Below the pieces are notes generated by a model. The model had not been told where the DNA came from. It searched no databases and saw only the letters and a list, made by a program, of their open reading frames with translations. This document shows positions 30,003 through 40,195 of a stretch of 64,000 nt of DNA, piece after piece. The translations under genes were made by a program, and so were the position numbers. How positions within the stretch are numbered: the stretch's first letter is position 1; every line of letters starts with the position of its first letter. Source of the DNA: an uncultured Neomegalonema sp. (lineage in GTDB: Bacteria; Pseudomonadota; Alphaproteobacteria; Rhodobacterales; Rhodobacteraceae); NCBI GenBank assembly GCA_937995735.1, contig CALKIZ010000085.1:24181-88180 (forward strand), written 5' to 3'.

Positions 30003-31917
30003 GGCCACCGCCGTAGCCACCATAACCACCACCAGGGTTTGTGAAGACCGCGTCGATTGCTTGTTGATTTGTTTGTATGGGGTGGCGGCTTCTTGCCGTC
30101 CGCGTGAATTGATCAACGAAATCTTGTGCTAAACGCGCTGCGTAGCCCTCGGTTGAGCGATCAATCGCGGTGATATCTTCTTCGGATGTCGCGGGCACGA
30201 TCTCGGTAATAATCCCAACAACACGGTTTAAGCTGTCCGAAGACTCGCCTTGGAGAGCATTGCCTTGCTCAGCTTCGAAAATCTCGCCGAGAAGCTCAAC
30301 TGAAAGCCCTAGAGAGCGGTCTGTACGTGTGCCGGGGCCAGCAGATTTGACGTCTAGGTCGAGTTCTTTGGCAAGTTCTACAAGGTCGCCTCCGCCATTT
30401 AGCTCCTCGACATAGCTTGCCATCAGCTTTTCGAGGGCTTTTTCACGTTCCGAAACTTCCCATGCACCTGAAACCTGATCTTTGATTGTATCAAGGGGGC
30501 GTAAGGCTGCTTCGGTGATCTCCTCGACTTTCAGCGAGAAGTAATCGCCTGTCGTGCCTTCGATCAAAATAGGTTCTTCGCCAACATCGGTCGCAAAAAT
30601 GCGTTCAAGAAACTCAGGATCATCCGGCAGATCTACAACTCGGTCGCCATTTTCATCGCGGCCTGTAGCATCAATGGCAAGGATTTCAGCATATCTTGCG
30701 CCTGATTGTTCGGCTGCTTCTTTCAAAGATGATCCACCTGCGAGTTGATCGTCGAGATCGACGGAGCGTTCCGGGACGAGTTGCCGTGCTTCGGTCGTTG
30801 TGAGTTCTTCTTTCAGGTCATCTTTCGCATCTTCGAAGGTTACGACTGTTCGTGGTTCAATGGAGAGAATATTCAGCAAAGACCAACCAAGTGCCGTTCC
30901 GACAGGCTCTAAAAGGCCCGGTTCTGTAGGTGCAAATGCAGCATCGGAGAGGGCGCCGGGCAATCCTTCTTTGGTTTGAATCCCTAGTGATACGTCTTGG
31001 GCGCTCAGGCCCCGTGTTTCAGCGAGTTTTGCAAAAGGTTCGCCATCGGCAATTTTCTTGGCGGCTTCTTTTGCTTCCTCTTCGGTATCAAAGACGATTT
31101 GTTCGACACGGCGTCGTTCTGGTGTTGTGTAGGCGTCTATACGTGAGTTGTATTCTACTTTCAGATCTTGCTCTGATTTTTCCAGACCTGCTGCCACGTC
31201 TTTGACAGTCAAGGCAACATAGGAAACCTTGCGGAATTCCGGTGCTGTGAACAGAACGGCATTTTCTTGGTGGAATGTTGCGAGTTGATCTTCTGTCGGT
31301 TCGCCGGGGTCGTCAACATCTGATGGCCCTAACGTGATGTAATCGAACGCGCGCTTTTCGTTTCTGTATTTGTAGAGCGCTTCAGCCAGTGTTCGTGGCG
31401 CAGTCGTGCCAGTCCCGATGGATTGCAACAAAGCGTCGCGGGCCAAATCACGGCGGATATTTTCTTCAAACTCGTTCTGGCGGAGGTAGTTGCGCTGTAA
31501 GTTTGCATCATAGGCGGTACGATCAAACTTTCCGTACGCATCTTGAAACTGAGGAAATTCCATGATTGCCGTACTTACGGCCTCATCCGATGCATCAAGG
31601 CCGAGAGCATTCGCCTCTTCACTCAAAGCTGTTTCCGTTGCCATTTGATCGAGTACGATGCGGTCAAACCCGCTGCGGCGGGCATCCTCAGGGGTCAGAC
31701 TAGCGCCCGTTGTGGAGCGGAGTGCTTGTAGGCGGCCCTCGAATGTTCTTGCAAAGTCTTGAACTTGGATTTCCGCGTTTCCGACTTTGGCGGCGACAGT
31801 CTGTGTTCGGGCGGCAAATACACCCTCAAGCCCCCATGCCGCAAATGCCACGACCAGTAACCCAAGGAGGATTTTTGCACCTATTGAGCCAACGGAGTTT
31901 CGCATCGAGTTGAGCAT
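29986..31917 (-). CDS. ppiD: Peptidyl-prolyl isomerase of the PpiD/SurA_N type
   Basis: Membrane-anchored periplasmic folding factor of 643 residues. An N-terminal membrane segment (about residues 13-33, GAKILLGLLVVAFAAWGLE) is followed by a SurA_N-like chaperone region and a parvulin-like domain (about 240-350, with RRVEQIVFDTEEEAKEAAKKI). Start taken at MLNSMRNSVGSIGAK; a 22-codon upstream extension lacks a signal. The C-terminus ends in a Gly/Tyr/His-rich tail, GGGYGGYGGGHGGGY, which is unusual for PpiD. ppiD-trpE adjacency is common in alphaproteobacteria. Confidence 0.88.
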   Translation of the reverse strand: MLNSMRNSVGSIGAKILLGLLVVAFAAWGLEGVFAARTQTVAAKVGNAEIQVQDFARTFEGRLQALRSTTGASLTPEDARRSGFDRIVLDQMATETALSEEANALGLDASDEAVSTAIMEFPQFQDAYGKFDRTAYDANLQRNYLRQNEFEENIRRDLARDALLQSIGTGTTAPRTLAEALYKYRNEKRAFDYITLGPSDVDDPGEPTEDQLATFHQENAVLFTAPEFRKVSYVALTVKDVAAGLEKSEQDLKVEYNSRIDAYTTPERRRVEQIVFDTEEEAKEAAKKIADGEPFAKLAETRGLSAQDVSLGIQTKEGLPGALSDAAFAPTEPGLLEPVGTALGWSLLNILSIEPRTVVTFEDAKDDLKEELTTTEARQLVPERSVDLDDQLAGGSSLKEAAEQSGARYAEILAIDATGRDENGDRVVDLPDDPEFLERIFATDVGEEPILIEGTTGDYFSLKVEEITEAALRPLDTIKDQVSGAWEVSEREKALEKLMASYVEELNGGGDLVELAKELDLDVKSAGPGTRTDRSLGLSVELLGEIFEAEQGNALQGESSDSLNRVVGIITEIVPATSEEDITAIDRSTEGYAARLAQDFVDQFTRTARSRHPIQTNQQAIDAVFTNPGGGYGGYGGGHGGGY

Positions 31918-32214
31918 TTTTCGTTTCCGCAAATGAGAGTGCGGCGGTTTTCCCGCGCGCTTTGGGTGGGACAATAAGAACATGATGGAACAGGTGCAAT
32001 ACTAAGACTTATCGCATTCCCGCGAGAGAGGTAAATTGCCATCCCTTTGCCGTAAACATTATGGTAAGCGTCACGAGAATTGTTAAAGACTAATTAATGT
32101 GAAATGAGATCATATCGGATAGGAGAACGCACTAGAAGGCCCACAACCAAGGCTTTTGCGTTCAATTTACTTGCGGTTCGAGGTTGGCGATGCATCAAAA
32201 GGTAGTGGTCATCT

Positions 32215-33828
32215 ATGCGTGACAATCTCGTTGAAAAGGTTTTCGAATGGGATTTGACATGTAGCCCAGAAGCCTTGTGGCCATTAATATCTGATACTGC
32301 ACGCATGAACGAGGCCCTGGGCCAACCACGCTATAACATCAGCGAGACCTTTGACGGCGATAGCATCCGACGACGCTATGGCGAGATGATTGAGGATGGT
32401 AACCGCGTCCGCTGGGAAGAACCGCCTTACGAATGGGTTGAAAATGGTTGGTGGCGGTGGCGTCGCTTTTATGAAGAGGGACCATTGCGCGAGACGGGTG
32501 GTATCTTGATGCTGATGCCGGGGGAATCCGGCGGTACGCATATCCACTATACTCTACATGTCGAACCCAACGGCGCGCTTGGCCGAATGCTTGTCGCGTC
32601 TGGACACTTAAAGCTCGCAGCGCGGTCATTTCGAAAATTTACGGTAAAACTGGACGAATATTGCCGAAAACCATTCGGGGAATTTTACTCGAATTATGCG
32701 TCGCTTTCTACGAAGACGAAATCTCCAAATTTACCAAAGGCCAAAAACGCGGAGGCAAAACTGTTAACGCAGTTTGCAGAATGGCTTACTGTTGCGCCAA
32801 GAGCTGATCGTGTTGATCTGCGTTCTAAACGCCTTGCGAGATGCCTCAATGTTTCTGAGCCAGAGGCATTACGTGCGTGCCTTCGTGCAGTAAAATCCGG
32901 CGATTTAACGCTGCGCTACCTTGCGTTATGTTCCGTATGCCGTGCATCGGCGATTGAGGTTGGCTCCCTTGCAGAAATTCCAACTCTTATGGCCTGTCGA
33001 CGTTGTGGAGCGGGCTATCACCGCGACCTTTCTCAATCGGTTGAAATATTGTTTTCGGTTGCAGATGCCAATGATGGCAGCGGTAAATATTGCAGTAGTG
33101 GTCCTCACAGTGCGCCTCACGTGCTCGTTCAGCAAAATTTGGGAGCAATGGAACGACGTGATCTTGAATATAAACTGTCACCTGGAACTTATGTTGTCCG
33201 AGCGGTTGACGGCCCCGTCTCCGAAGTCTTTGAGATCAAAGAACCGGGCGGCATCCATGTTACGCTGACAAATACCATCTCGGTCGCTGCGCATGAAAAC
33301 GGTTCGGTCATTGAGAATCACAGCAAACGTGAATTCACCGTAACGATTGAACGAAGTGAATGGCATGAAGACGCTTTGTCAGTCGCGAACGTCCTCTCCG
33401 AGCAGTGTTATCATGATCTCTTGCCTGAAGAGATGTTGCCGGATGGGGATTCTGCCTCGATTGATTTTGGTGTCGTCTTGGCGATTGGTGATCTTTCAGG
33501 TCCGATATCCGAATATGATAATGGGGCGATTATTGAGCATGGAGGAGGGCACATATTGCTGTTCTTCACGTCTGTAAAGCGCGCCGTTGGTGTAGCGGGA
33601 AAGCTGGTCAAAGCGCACCCGGAAGCCCGCTTGGCTTTGGATTGCGGGCCAATGACGGTTTCAACACTGAGCGGGCATATGAGATATATCGGTACGATAC
33701 CTGATACAGCGCGATCCCTGTGCCTTAGCGGGCATCGCGGCGTTATAGGAACGTCACAGCGAATGAACGAGGCACTTCTCGAATCTTCGGTGTCATTGCC
33801 TGCTTCCGCGCTGATTAAAGCCCGATAG
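32215..33828 (+). CDS. SRPBCC-DUF5939 protein with degenerate class III cyclase domain
   Basis: A 537-residue protein built like a family of alphaproteobacterial adenylate cyclases. Residues about 1-150 form a START/SRPBCC-like domain (EWDLTCSPEALWPLISDTAR). Residues about 180-390 match DUF5939, with a CxxC pair in LCSVCRAS and ACRRCGAGY and the YCSSGPHSAPHVLVQ motif. The C-terminal part from about 415 should be the cyclase homology domain. It keeps VLAIGDLSGPISEY in place of the FxDIxGxT metal site but reads IIEHGGGHILLFF where cyclases have a GDxxMxxF motif, and the region is short. The second metal-binding Asp is missing, so catalysis is doubtful. It may be a regulatory pseudocyclase or a decaying gene. 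Confidence 0.8.
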   Translation: MRDNLVEKVFEWDLTCSPEALWPLISDTARMNEALGQPRYNISETFDGDSIRRRYGEMIEDGNRVRWEEPPYEWVENGWWRWRRFYEEGPLRETGGILMLMPGESGGTHIHYTLHVEPNGALGRMLVASGHLKLAARSFRKFTVKLDEYCRKPFGEFYSNYASLSTKTKSPNLPKAKNAEAKLLTQFAEWLTVAPRADRVDLRSKRLARCLNVSEPEALRACLRAVKSGDLTLRYLALCSVCRASAIEVGSLAEIPTLMACRRCGAGYHRDLSQSVEILFSVADANDGSGKYCSSGPHSAPHVLVQQNLGAMERRDLEYKLSPGTYVVRAVDGPVSEVFEIKEPGGIHVTLTNTISVAAHENGSVIENHSKREFTVTIERSEWHEDALSVANVLSEQCYHDLLPEEMLPDGDSASIDFGVVLAIGDLSGPISEYDNGAIIEHGGGHILLFFTSVKRAVGVAGKLVKAHPEARLALDCGPMTVSTLSGHMRYIGTIPDTARSLCLSGHRGVIGTSQRMNEALLESSVSLPASALIKAR

Positions 33829-33837
33829 CCAAATAAT

Positions 33838-35940
33838 TTATGGCGCGTGGGCGTCTTGATCCGGTTCTTTTGCGGAGAATGACAGGATCGGTTCCATGCT
33901 TTCGAGTTCGGTTTTCGGTAGGTGACACTTGATCGTATGGCCGTTTTCAAGCTGTTGTTCCGGCGGAACTTCGCGCTCGCAAAGCCCACCGCTGACTTTG
34001 TTTTTGTAGGCGCAACGTGTCTGAAACGGGCATCCTGAAGGCGGGTTCATTGCCGATGGAATATCACCATCTAATACGACATGCTTTTTCACGACACTGG
34101 TATCCGCTATTGGAATCGCTGAAAGCAATGCCTCGGTGTAGGGATGATAAGGCGGAGAGAATATCTCGTCGGTCGTGCCTTGTTCGACAATGTGACCGAG
34201 ATACATGACGATCACCCTGTCAGCGATATAGCGCACGATACTGAGATCATGGCTTATGAACAGCATTGTTGTGCCGCTCTCGCGTTGAATATCCATCAAT
34301 AGTTCAGTTACGGCCGCTTGAACTGAAACATCAAGCGCAGACACCGGCTCATCGGCGACAACGATTTGAGGCGCTCCGGCGAATGCCCGTGCGACGCCGA
34401 TGCGTTGTTTCTGACCGCCGGAGAGCTGTCGCGGCATCCGCTTGGCGAATTCGCGGGGCAGTTTTACGAGGTCGAGCAGCTTGAGCATATGCTCATGCCG
34501 GTCCGCCTTTGATGCGCCGATTTCGAATTTTTCGAGCGTTCGGATGATTTGTGAACCAACTGTGTGGCTGGGGTTGAGCGTATCAAACGGATTTTGGAAA
34601 ACCATCTGAATCGCAGCGACGGTTTTGGTGTCCCGATCTTCGATGCCTGTTGATTGGATTTCTTGTCCGTTCAACGTGACTTTTCCGTCAGTCGCTGTCT
34701 CCAGCCCGAGTAAGACTTTGGCTAAAGTGGACTTGCCGCAGCCACTCTCACCAACGATGGCGATTGTTTCTGCTTCATGCGCGGTGAAGGAAAGCGTTTC
34801 GTTTGCCTTTACGGTTCGGGTTTCGCTGCCGCCGAGCATCGAGCTGGCCGCAACATCGTAGTATTTCTTCAGATTTTCGACCCTGAGCACTTCTTTCCCG
34901 CGCTGCGTCGGCGGATGCTTTGCTAGTCCATCCGGTAAAGCATTCCAATCCAGTTCCGTAAAACGTTCACAACGGCTGAAATGGTCATTGTGCAGAGGTA
35001 CAGGTTGCATCGGAACTTCACGCGCATCGCATGTGCCTGCCTGAAAATGAAGGCAACGCGGCCCGAAATTACAACCGTATGGGCGCTCGTGGGGCAGAGG
35101 GAGCTGACCGGGAATAGCGATTAGGGGGCGCTCGTTTTTATCCGCCCCCGGCAATGGGATCGAGCGAAAGAGGCCCTGAGTATAAGGGTGACGCATCCGG
35201 TCAAACACGTCTTTGACTGTGCCGCTTTCAACCGCTTCGCCGGAATACATCACCGTCACCCGGTCGCATGTCTCGAGGATCAAACCGAGATTGTGTGATA
35301 TGAACAGCATCGACGTGCCGAACTTCTTGCCGAGGTCTTTGACAAGATCGACAATCCCGGCCTCAACTGTCACGTCGAGCGCGGTTGTCGGCTCATCAAG
35401 CAACAAGAGCTTGGGCTTTGACAAAAGCGCCATCGCGATAACGATACGTTGCTGTTGACCCCCGGATAATTGGTGCGGGTAAGAGCGCATGATCCGTTTA
35501 GGGTCTGGCAGTTTTACGTCCTCGAGCATCTCAAGAGAGCGCGCAAAAGCATCCTTTGTGCTCGCGCCTTCATGGATTTCGAGGACTTCCATCAGTTGCC
35601 GCCCGACTTTCATTGCCGGGTTGAGACTGGCCATCGGTTCCTGATAGATCATTGCGATTTTACTGCCGCGAATATCACGAAGCTCATCGTCTGACATCTC
35701 GCCCATGTCGCGGCCCATGAACTTAATCGTGCCGCCGGTGATCTTTCCGCGATTGCCCATATCGCGCATGACGCCCAAGGCGACCGTTGACTTACCGCAA
35801 CCGGATTCGCCCACGAGTCCCATGGCTTCGCCGGGCATGACCTTGCAAGAAAAGTCCATCACCGCCGGAATCTCACCAGCACGGACAAAGAAAGAAATCG
35901 ACAGGTTTTCGATTTCCAGGATTGGGGTCTCTTCGTTCAT
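33838..35940 (-). CDS. Peptide-type ABC importer, fused double ATPase
   Basis: One polypeptide of 700 residues carrying both ATPase domains that Opp/Dpp systems usually encode separately. Each half has Walker A GESGCGKST and a signature (QLSGGQQQRI, QLSGGQKQRI); Walker B regions are LLLLDEPTTALD and VVADEPVSALD. Each half ends in the Cys-containing oligopeptide/dipeptide C-terminal domain (CNFGPRCLHFQAGTC and CPFQTRCAYKNK), which can bind an Fe-S cluster in relatives. It starts four bases after the permease gene ends. It powers the importer encoded by the next three genes. Confidence 0.93.
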   Translation of the reverse strand: MNEETPILEIENLSISFFVRAGEIPAVMDFSCKVMPGEAMGLVGESGCGKSTVALGVMRDMGNRGKITGGTIKFMGRDMGEMSDDELRDIRGSKIAMIYQEPMASLNPAMKVGRQLMEVLEIHEGASTKDAFARSLEMLEDVKLPDPKRIMRSYPHQLSGGQQQRIVIAMALLSKPKLLLLDEPTTALDVTVEAGIVDLVKDLGKKFGTSMLFISHNLGLILETCDRVTVMYSGEAVESGTVKDVFDRMRHPYTQGLFRSIPLPGADKNERPLIAIPGQLPLPHERPYGCNFGPRCLHFQAGTCDAREVPMQPVPLHNDHFSRCERFTELDWNALPDGLAKHPPTQRGKEVLRVENLKKYYDVAASSMLGGSETRTVKANETLSFTAHEAETIAIVGESGCGKSTLAKVLLGLETATDGKVTLNGQEIQSTGIEDRDTKTVAAIQMVFQNPFDTLNPSHTVGSQIIRTLEKFEIGASKADRHEHMLKLLDLVKLPREFAKRMPRQLSGGQKQRIGVARAFAGAPQIVVADEPVSALDVSVQAAVTELLMDIQRESGTTMLFISHDLSIVRYIADRVIVMYLGHIVEQGTTDEIFSPPYHPYTEALLSAIPIADTSVVKKHVVLDGDIPSAMNPPSGCPFQTRCAYKNKVSGGLCEREVPPEQQLENGHTIKCHLPKTELESMEPILSFSAKEPDQDAHAP

Positions 35941-35944
35941 ATCC

Positions 35945-37378
35945 TCAATCCCTCAACGATTCTTCGCGCAGGCCGTCGGCCAAAAAGTTCAAACCCAGCA
36001 CAAGCGACATCAGAGCGATGGCCGGTGTGATTGCGGGATGGAGAAATACCGAGAGCAGCTTGCGCCCTTCGTTGATGGTCATACCCCAATCGGGACTTTC
36101 CGAACTGATACCAAGACCAAAGAACCCGAGAGTTCCGAGCAAGATCGTCGTGTAGCCAATGCGCAAACAAAAATCGACGATCAAGGGTCCGCGTGCGTTG
36201 GGCAGGATTTCCCAGAGCATAATGTACCAAGGGTTTTCGCCGCGTGTTTGTGCGGCGGCGACGTAATCCCGTGTCTTGATGTCGAAAACCAGTCCGCGAA
36301 CGATCCGGTAAACCGTGGGCGCATTCACGAACACCACCGAGACGAAGATGTTCAACGTGTTCGGGTCCATCGAAAAGATGTTCAGCCCGAGCGGGTCATA
36401 ATTGAACGTCAGACCCAGATAGACCCAAAATCCCAGAGTGAGCGAAATGCCGAGATAGAGCGCCATCTCTCCCGGCCTTGTCCGAAATTTTGATGTCAGC
36501 AGTATTGTCAGGAATATCAGTGGAAACAGAAACAAAACCGCCGCCAGATACATCGGGATTCCGGTCTTCACGATGTCTTTGGTGACGAGCAGATAGAACA
36601 GCAGAATGACCGGGAACGCTAAGACAAGATTGGCGATAAATGTCAGGGTCGTATCAAGTTTTCCAGTGAAATATCCTGCGGGCAATCCCAGAGTAATCCC
36701 GACCATGAAGGCAAAAAGCGTTGCGGCGGGTGCAATGGATAGCACGGTCCTGCTGCCGACAATAACGCGGCTGAAGACGTCCCGTGCGAGGACATCACCG
36801 CCTAGCAAATAGTATTGGCCTTCTTCGCCTGTGACGGCCCAACCCGGCTTTTTGTTTTTCATGCCGGAAATTTGTTGCAGCTCATCATACTGCACGATGG
36901 GCATTGTGCAGTATTCGCCAATGCAAAGGCCCGTAGCGAGGATGGCGGTGAGCACCCAAAACATAACGACGCAAAGCCCGATCAATCCGAGCTTGTTGTC
37001 GAGAATTTTGCCATAAAGCCCGAGCTTGCTTTTGAACAGAAATGACAGCGCAAGGATGAGCAGCATTGCCAACCACACGGGCCTGAACTGTGTGAAGATC
37101 CGCTCAACGATCCCCTTGCTTTCGGTGGCGACTAAATTTCCACCGATAATATAGGCAAGCACGACGCCAATCACGACATAGAGGGCGATCTTTCCAACAA
37201 GGAGAATGTTGTCGGTTGGGTTACGTTTTGTTGGCGCGCCAATCACCTCAGCGCTCGGCATCCAAATAAAGGATGAAATCATCTGAGCGATGAATGCCAG
37301 CAGCAGAACGCTTCCGGCGATTATCAGGATTGGGTCCAGAACCGTGCCGATGGCCCCTGTCCAGTCGAGTTGTTTCAT
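35945..37378 (-). CDS. Peptide-type ABC importer permease (DppC/OppC-like), extended
   Basis: Inner-membrane permease of 477 residues, well above the usual 300 or so. Extra membrane segments at the N-terminus (about 10-35, 55-80, 100-115) precede the DppC-like first helix (GLCVVMFWVLTAILATG). A hydrophobic stretch of roughly 90 residues (IVKTGIPMYLAAVLFLFPLIF onward) is inserted in the transport domain. The coupling EAA loop reads DYVAAAQTRGENPWYIMLWEI with ILPN next. It follows the DppB-like gene by 12 bases. The enlarged form seems typical of a marine alphaproteobacterial subgroup, but I cannot verify this. Confidence 0.9.
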   Translation of the reverse strand: MKQLDWTGAIGTVLDPILIIAGSVLLLAFIAQMISSFIWMPSAEVIGAPTKRNPTDNILLVGKIALYVVIGVVLAYIIGGNLVATESKGIVERIFTQFRPVWLAMLLILALSFLFKSKLGLYGKILDNKLGLIGLCVVMFWVLTAILATGLCIGEYCTMPIVQYDELQQISGMKNKKPGWAVTGEEGQYYLLGGDVLARDVFSRVIVGSRTVLSIAPAATLFAFMVGITLGLPAGYFTGKLDTTLTFIANLVLAFPVILLFYLLVTKDIVKTGIPMYLAAVLFLFPLIFLTILLTSKFRTRPGEMALYLGISLTLGFWVYLGLTFNYDPLGLNIFSMDPNTLNIFVSVVFVNAPTVYRIVRGLVFDIKTRDYVAAAQTRGENPWYIMLWEILPNARGPLIVDFCLRIGYTTILLGTLGFFGLGISSESPDWGMTINEGRKLLSVFLHPAITPAIALMSLVLGLNFLADGLREESLRD

Positions 37379-37390
37379 ATCTGTTGTTCC

Positions 37391-38428
37391 TCAGGTGACG
37401 CGGACGCGCGGGTTGAGGAAGACGTAGCCGATGTCAGATATAAGCTGTGTCAGCAGAACCACGATCACAGCAATGATCGAACATCCGAGCAGTAATTCCA
37501 CATCGTTATTTCCGGCGGCTTGCACGAGTGTCCAGCCGAAGCCTTTGTAGTTGAATAGCGATTCTACGATGACAACTCCGGTAAGCAGGAAGGGAAACTG
37601 CAACATAATCACAGTGAACGGTGCGATCAGGGCATTTCGCAGCGCATGTTTGAGGACGACGCCCTTAAAGCTGACCCCCTTTAAGCGCGCCGTTCGAATA
37701 TATTGAGATTGCATAACCTCGGCCATCGAAGCGCGCGTCATGCGGGCGATGTAGCCCATCCCGTAAAGCGCGATGGTAACAACGGGGAGGGTAAAATTAG
37801 CAAAGGTGATCTCATCGGCGGCGGAGGTCGCGGTTCCCTTGAACCACTTCAAACCGACTGCACTTGAGGTGAAAATCGCAATAAAAATGACGCCGGAGAC
37901 ATATTCGGGGGTAGCGGTGGTCGTGATGGAAAACGTCGATAACCCTCGGTCCAATCTGCTTCCCTCGCGCATCCCCGCCGCGATGCCGACGATCAGAGCC
38001 ATCGGGACCATCAGCAGAAAAGTACACATCATGAGCCAACCAGTCAGAGAGAGCCGTCGACTGATGACATCGGATACCGGCTCTTGCGACACGGTTGAGA
38101 AGCCGAAATCTCCTTGTAGGACGCCGCAAAATTTTGGTCCTTCGGTCTCACCTGCACGGATGCAGCGCCCGGCTTGAACGCCGTTAATTTCGTTGGTCCA
38201 TCCGGGGACCAGCCCCATCCATTCGCCGTACTTGATGAAGATGTTGCGATTATACCCACGCGCATCCAACCACGACACGACTTGCTCGTCTGTCATGCGG
38301 TTGTTGGCTTGAGTTTTGGCTAAGCGCTCAAGGTTTGGCGCGAGATTGGTCAGCCAGAAGACGATGAACGTCAGGCAAAGAATTGTCAGAAGCATCACGC
38401 CGAAACGCTTCATTAGAAAAGTCAACAT
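37391..38428 (-). CDS. Peptide-type ABC importer permease (DppB/OppB-like)
   Basis: Inner-membrane permease of 345 residues. The N-terminal helix (MLTFLMKRFGVMLLTILCLTF) and a long periplasmic loop are followed by the transport domain with the coupling loop EVMQSQYIRTARLKGVSFKG and HALRNAL. The C-terminus ends SDIGYVFLNPRVRV, a classic DppB end. A hairpin terminator separates it from the upstream substrate-binding protein gene, so it is probably transcribed at a lower level than that gene. Confidence 0.93.
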   Translation of the reverse strand: MLTFLMKRFGVMLLTILCLTFIVFWLTNLAPNLERLAKTQANNRMTDEQVVSWLDARGYNRNIFIKYGEWMGLVPGWTNEINGVQAGRCIRAGETEGPKFCGVLQGDFGFSTVSQEPVSDVISRRLSLTGWLMMCTFLLMVPMALIVGIAAGMREGSRLDRGLSTFSITTTATPEYVSGVIFIAIFTSSAVGLKWFKGTATSAADEITFANFTLPVVTIALYGMGYIARMTRASMAEVMQSQYIRTARLKGVSFKGVVLKHALRNALIAPFTVIMLQFPFLLTGVVIVESLFNYKGFGWTLVQAAGNNDVELLLGCSIIAVIVVLLTQLISDIGYVFLNPRVRVT

Positions 38429-38487
38429 GCTGCGGTCCGGCCCCTGAAACTGGTTTGTCGATCAGACGTTTATCGCTGCGTAAAACG

Positions 38488-38515
38488 CAAAAAGAGGCCG
38501 GTTTCCCAGCCTCTT
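38488..38515 (-). terminator. Intercistronic terminator after the binding-protein gene
   Basis: Read on the minus strand, AAGAGGC and GCCTCTT form a seven-base stem with a ten-base loop, followed by TTTGCG with several T residues. It starts about 16 bases after the substrate-binding protein stop and before the permease start, which would let partial read-through set a high binding-protein to permease ratio. Confidence 0.7.
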
Positions 38516-38530
38516 CGGTATATTTAAAGA

Positions 38531-40195
38531 TTAGCTGTCGACCCACATTGCATCAGGGTGAATTTCAAAGGTCGGGTGCATTTCCGCGTTTTTCACTTTG
38601 TCCGTCGTGTGACGGTAAAGCGAACGCCAGTAAGGTTGGATGGTCACGCCTTCGTCCTGCATCAGGCGCTCCAGCTTTTCCATCAACACGCGGCGCTTAT
38701 CCGCATCGGCGACCGACAGAGCTTTTTCAAGCGTCTTATCGAATTCAGCATTTTCAAAACCGGACTCGTTCCATGCTTCGCCGGACCGGAAGGCGAGGGC
38801 GAGAACTTGAACACCGAGAGGGCGCATGTTCCAGTTTGTGGATGAGAATGGATATTTCGCCCAGTCATTCCAGAAGGTCGATCCCGGTAGAACTGTCCGC
38901 TTTACTTTGAAGCCAGCGTCGCGCATTTCGGCGGCCACAGCATCAGTTGTTGCACGGCGCCAGTCATCCTCGATGGAAAGCAACTCGTGCTCGTAATCCA
39001 TCATTCCGGCTTCTTCCATTAGCTTTTGAGCAGCTTTGATGTCTTTCTTGATTGGCGGAAGTTTAGCGTATTCCGGGTGTATCGGGCAGACGTGGTGGTT
39101 TTCAGCAGGAATGCCGAGACCAGCAACACCCAATTCCAGAAGTTTCGCGTTATCTACAGCAAGCTGAATAGCGCGGCGGACTCGAACATCAGAATAAGGC
39201 TTCTTGCCGTCTACTTCTGCTTTTTGGTTCGGGCGGATCGTAATCGTCGCAGCGGTGACAACTTCAGATTTTTGAAGGTCAAGGCTGTCGAGGATGTCAA
39301 CGAATTCGCCGGTTGTTTCATACAGCATGTCGACTTCTTCCGCTTCAAAAGCGGCAACGAAAGCGGACGGATCAGTGCCGTAATCGATGTATTCGATGCG
39401 GTCGAGATAGGCGGTGTCGCCCCACCACTCGTGACCTTCTGCGCGTTTCAGAACGGCCTTAACGCCCACTTCATAGCTGTCGATGGTGTAGGGGCCGGTT
39501 CCAAGTGGTGCTTTGGATGGGTCGGCATTGTCATAGCTTGAGTGAACAATCGCCGCCGGGTAATCGGCCATGCCTGGAATGAGCGTGATGTCAGCTTTTG
39601 GCAGGTTAAGGACAACGGTGTGGTCGTCTTTAACATCGATGATGCCGTCAGCGAGTTTTTCGGTTTTCTCGTCGATCAATGTCGCGAAGCGTCCAGCCAT
39701 CGAGTTACCTTCGACGGTTTTATCGCACCAGCGTTCGATGTTGTTGGCAACGTCTTGGGCGGTGAAATCATCGCCGTTTTGCCACTTCACGCCTTTGCGG
39801 ACGTTAAGGGTGTATGTCTTCGCGTCTGCGGAGATTTCCCAGCTATCGAGCAGGCGAGGCTCAAATGTGGAGTCGCGATTATAGCGGACGAGATATTCTA
39901 ACCAGCCACGCGACACGTTTGCCATTTGGCTCCAGTCATAGGTGCGGGGGTCTTTAAGCGCGCGGACTTCTTGTTGAATGCGCAATGTGCCGCCGCGTTT
40001 TGCGTCACCGGCAGCATGTGCTGGTGTTGGCGCCATCATGCCGAGCATACCATACGCCATTGCTGCGGATGCGCCAAAGACACTTGCTGTTGCCAAGAAC
40101 TCGCGGCGAGACAACGCATCGCCATCTTTTGCAGATGCGGCCATCGTTTCCAAAAATTTTGGAAGCGGTTTGCCGTTTTTATCGGTAAATTTCAT
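38531..40195 (-). CDS. ABC importer substrate-binding protein, Tat-exported (peptide type)
   Basis: Family 5 extracellular solute-binding protein of 554 residues that delivers a peptide or similar solute to the adjacent permeases. A long N-region precedes the twin-arginine motif SRREFLA (about residues 29-35), then a hydrophobic stretch and the cleavage site PAHAAG. The mature part has the cluster C pattern ([34 protein letters not shown]). Tat export suggests folding before export, perhaps with a cofactor. First gene of the operon, with GGGAGAA as ribosome site. The exact substrate cannot be inferred. Confidence 0.92.
   Translation of the reverse strand: MKFTDKNGKPLPKFLETMAASAKDGDALSRREFLATASVFGASAAMAYGMLGMMAPTPAHAAGDAKRGGTLRIQQEVRALKDPRTYDWSQMANVSRGWLEYLVRYNRDSTFEPRLLDSWEISADAKTYTLNVRKGVKWQNGDDFTAQDVANNIERWCDKTVEGNSMAGRFATLIDEKTEKLADGIIDVKDDHTVVLNLPKADITLIPGMADYPAAIVHSSYDNADPSKAPLGTGPYTIDSYEVGVKAVLKRAEGHEWWGDTAYLDRIEYIDYGTDPSAFVAAFEAEEVDMLYETTGEFVDILDSLDLQKSEVVTAATITIRPNQKAEVDGKKPYSDVRVRRAIQLAVDNAKLLELGVAGLGIPAENHHVCPIHPEYAKLPPIKKDIKAAQKLMEEAGMMDYEHELLSIEDDWRRATTDAVAAEMRDAGFKVKRTVLPGSTFWNDWAKYPFSSTNWNMRPLGVQVLALAFRSGEAWNESGFENAEFDKTLEKALSVADADKRRVLMEKLERLMQDEGVTIQPYWRSLYRHTTDKVKNAEMHPTFEIHPDAMWVDS

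Noticed and set aside
35705..36493. 262-codon plus-strand frame
   Set aside because: Antisense to the importer ATPase and permease; no domain and biased composition.
33838..40195. Nickel importer assignment for the peptide-type ABC operon
   Set aside because: Family 5 binding proteins cover nickel, peptides and others; no metal-handling gene is nearby, so only the broad class is claimed.
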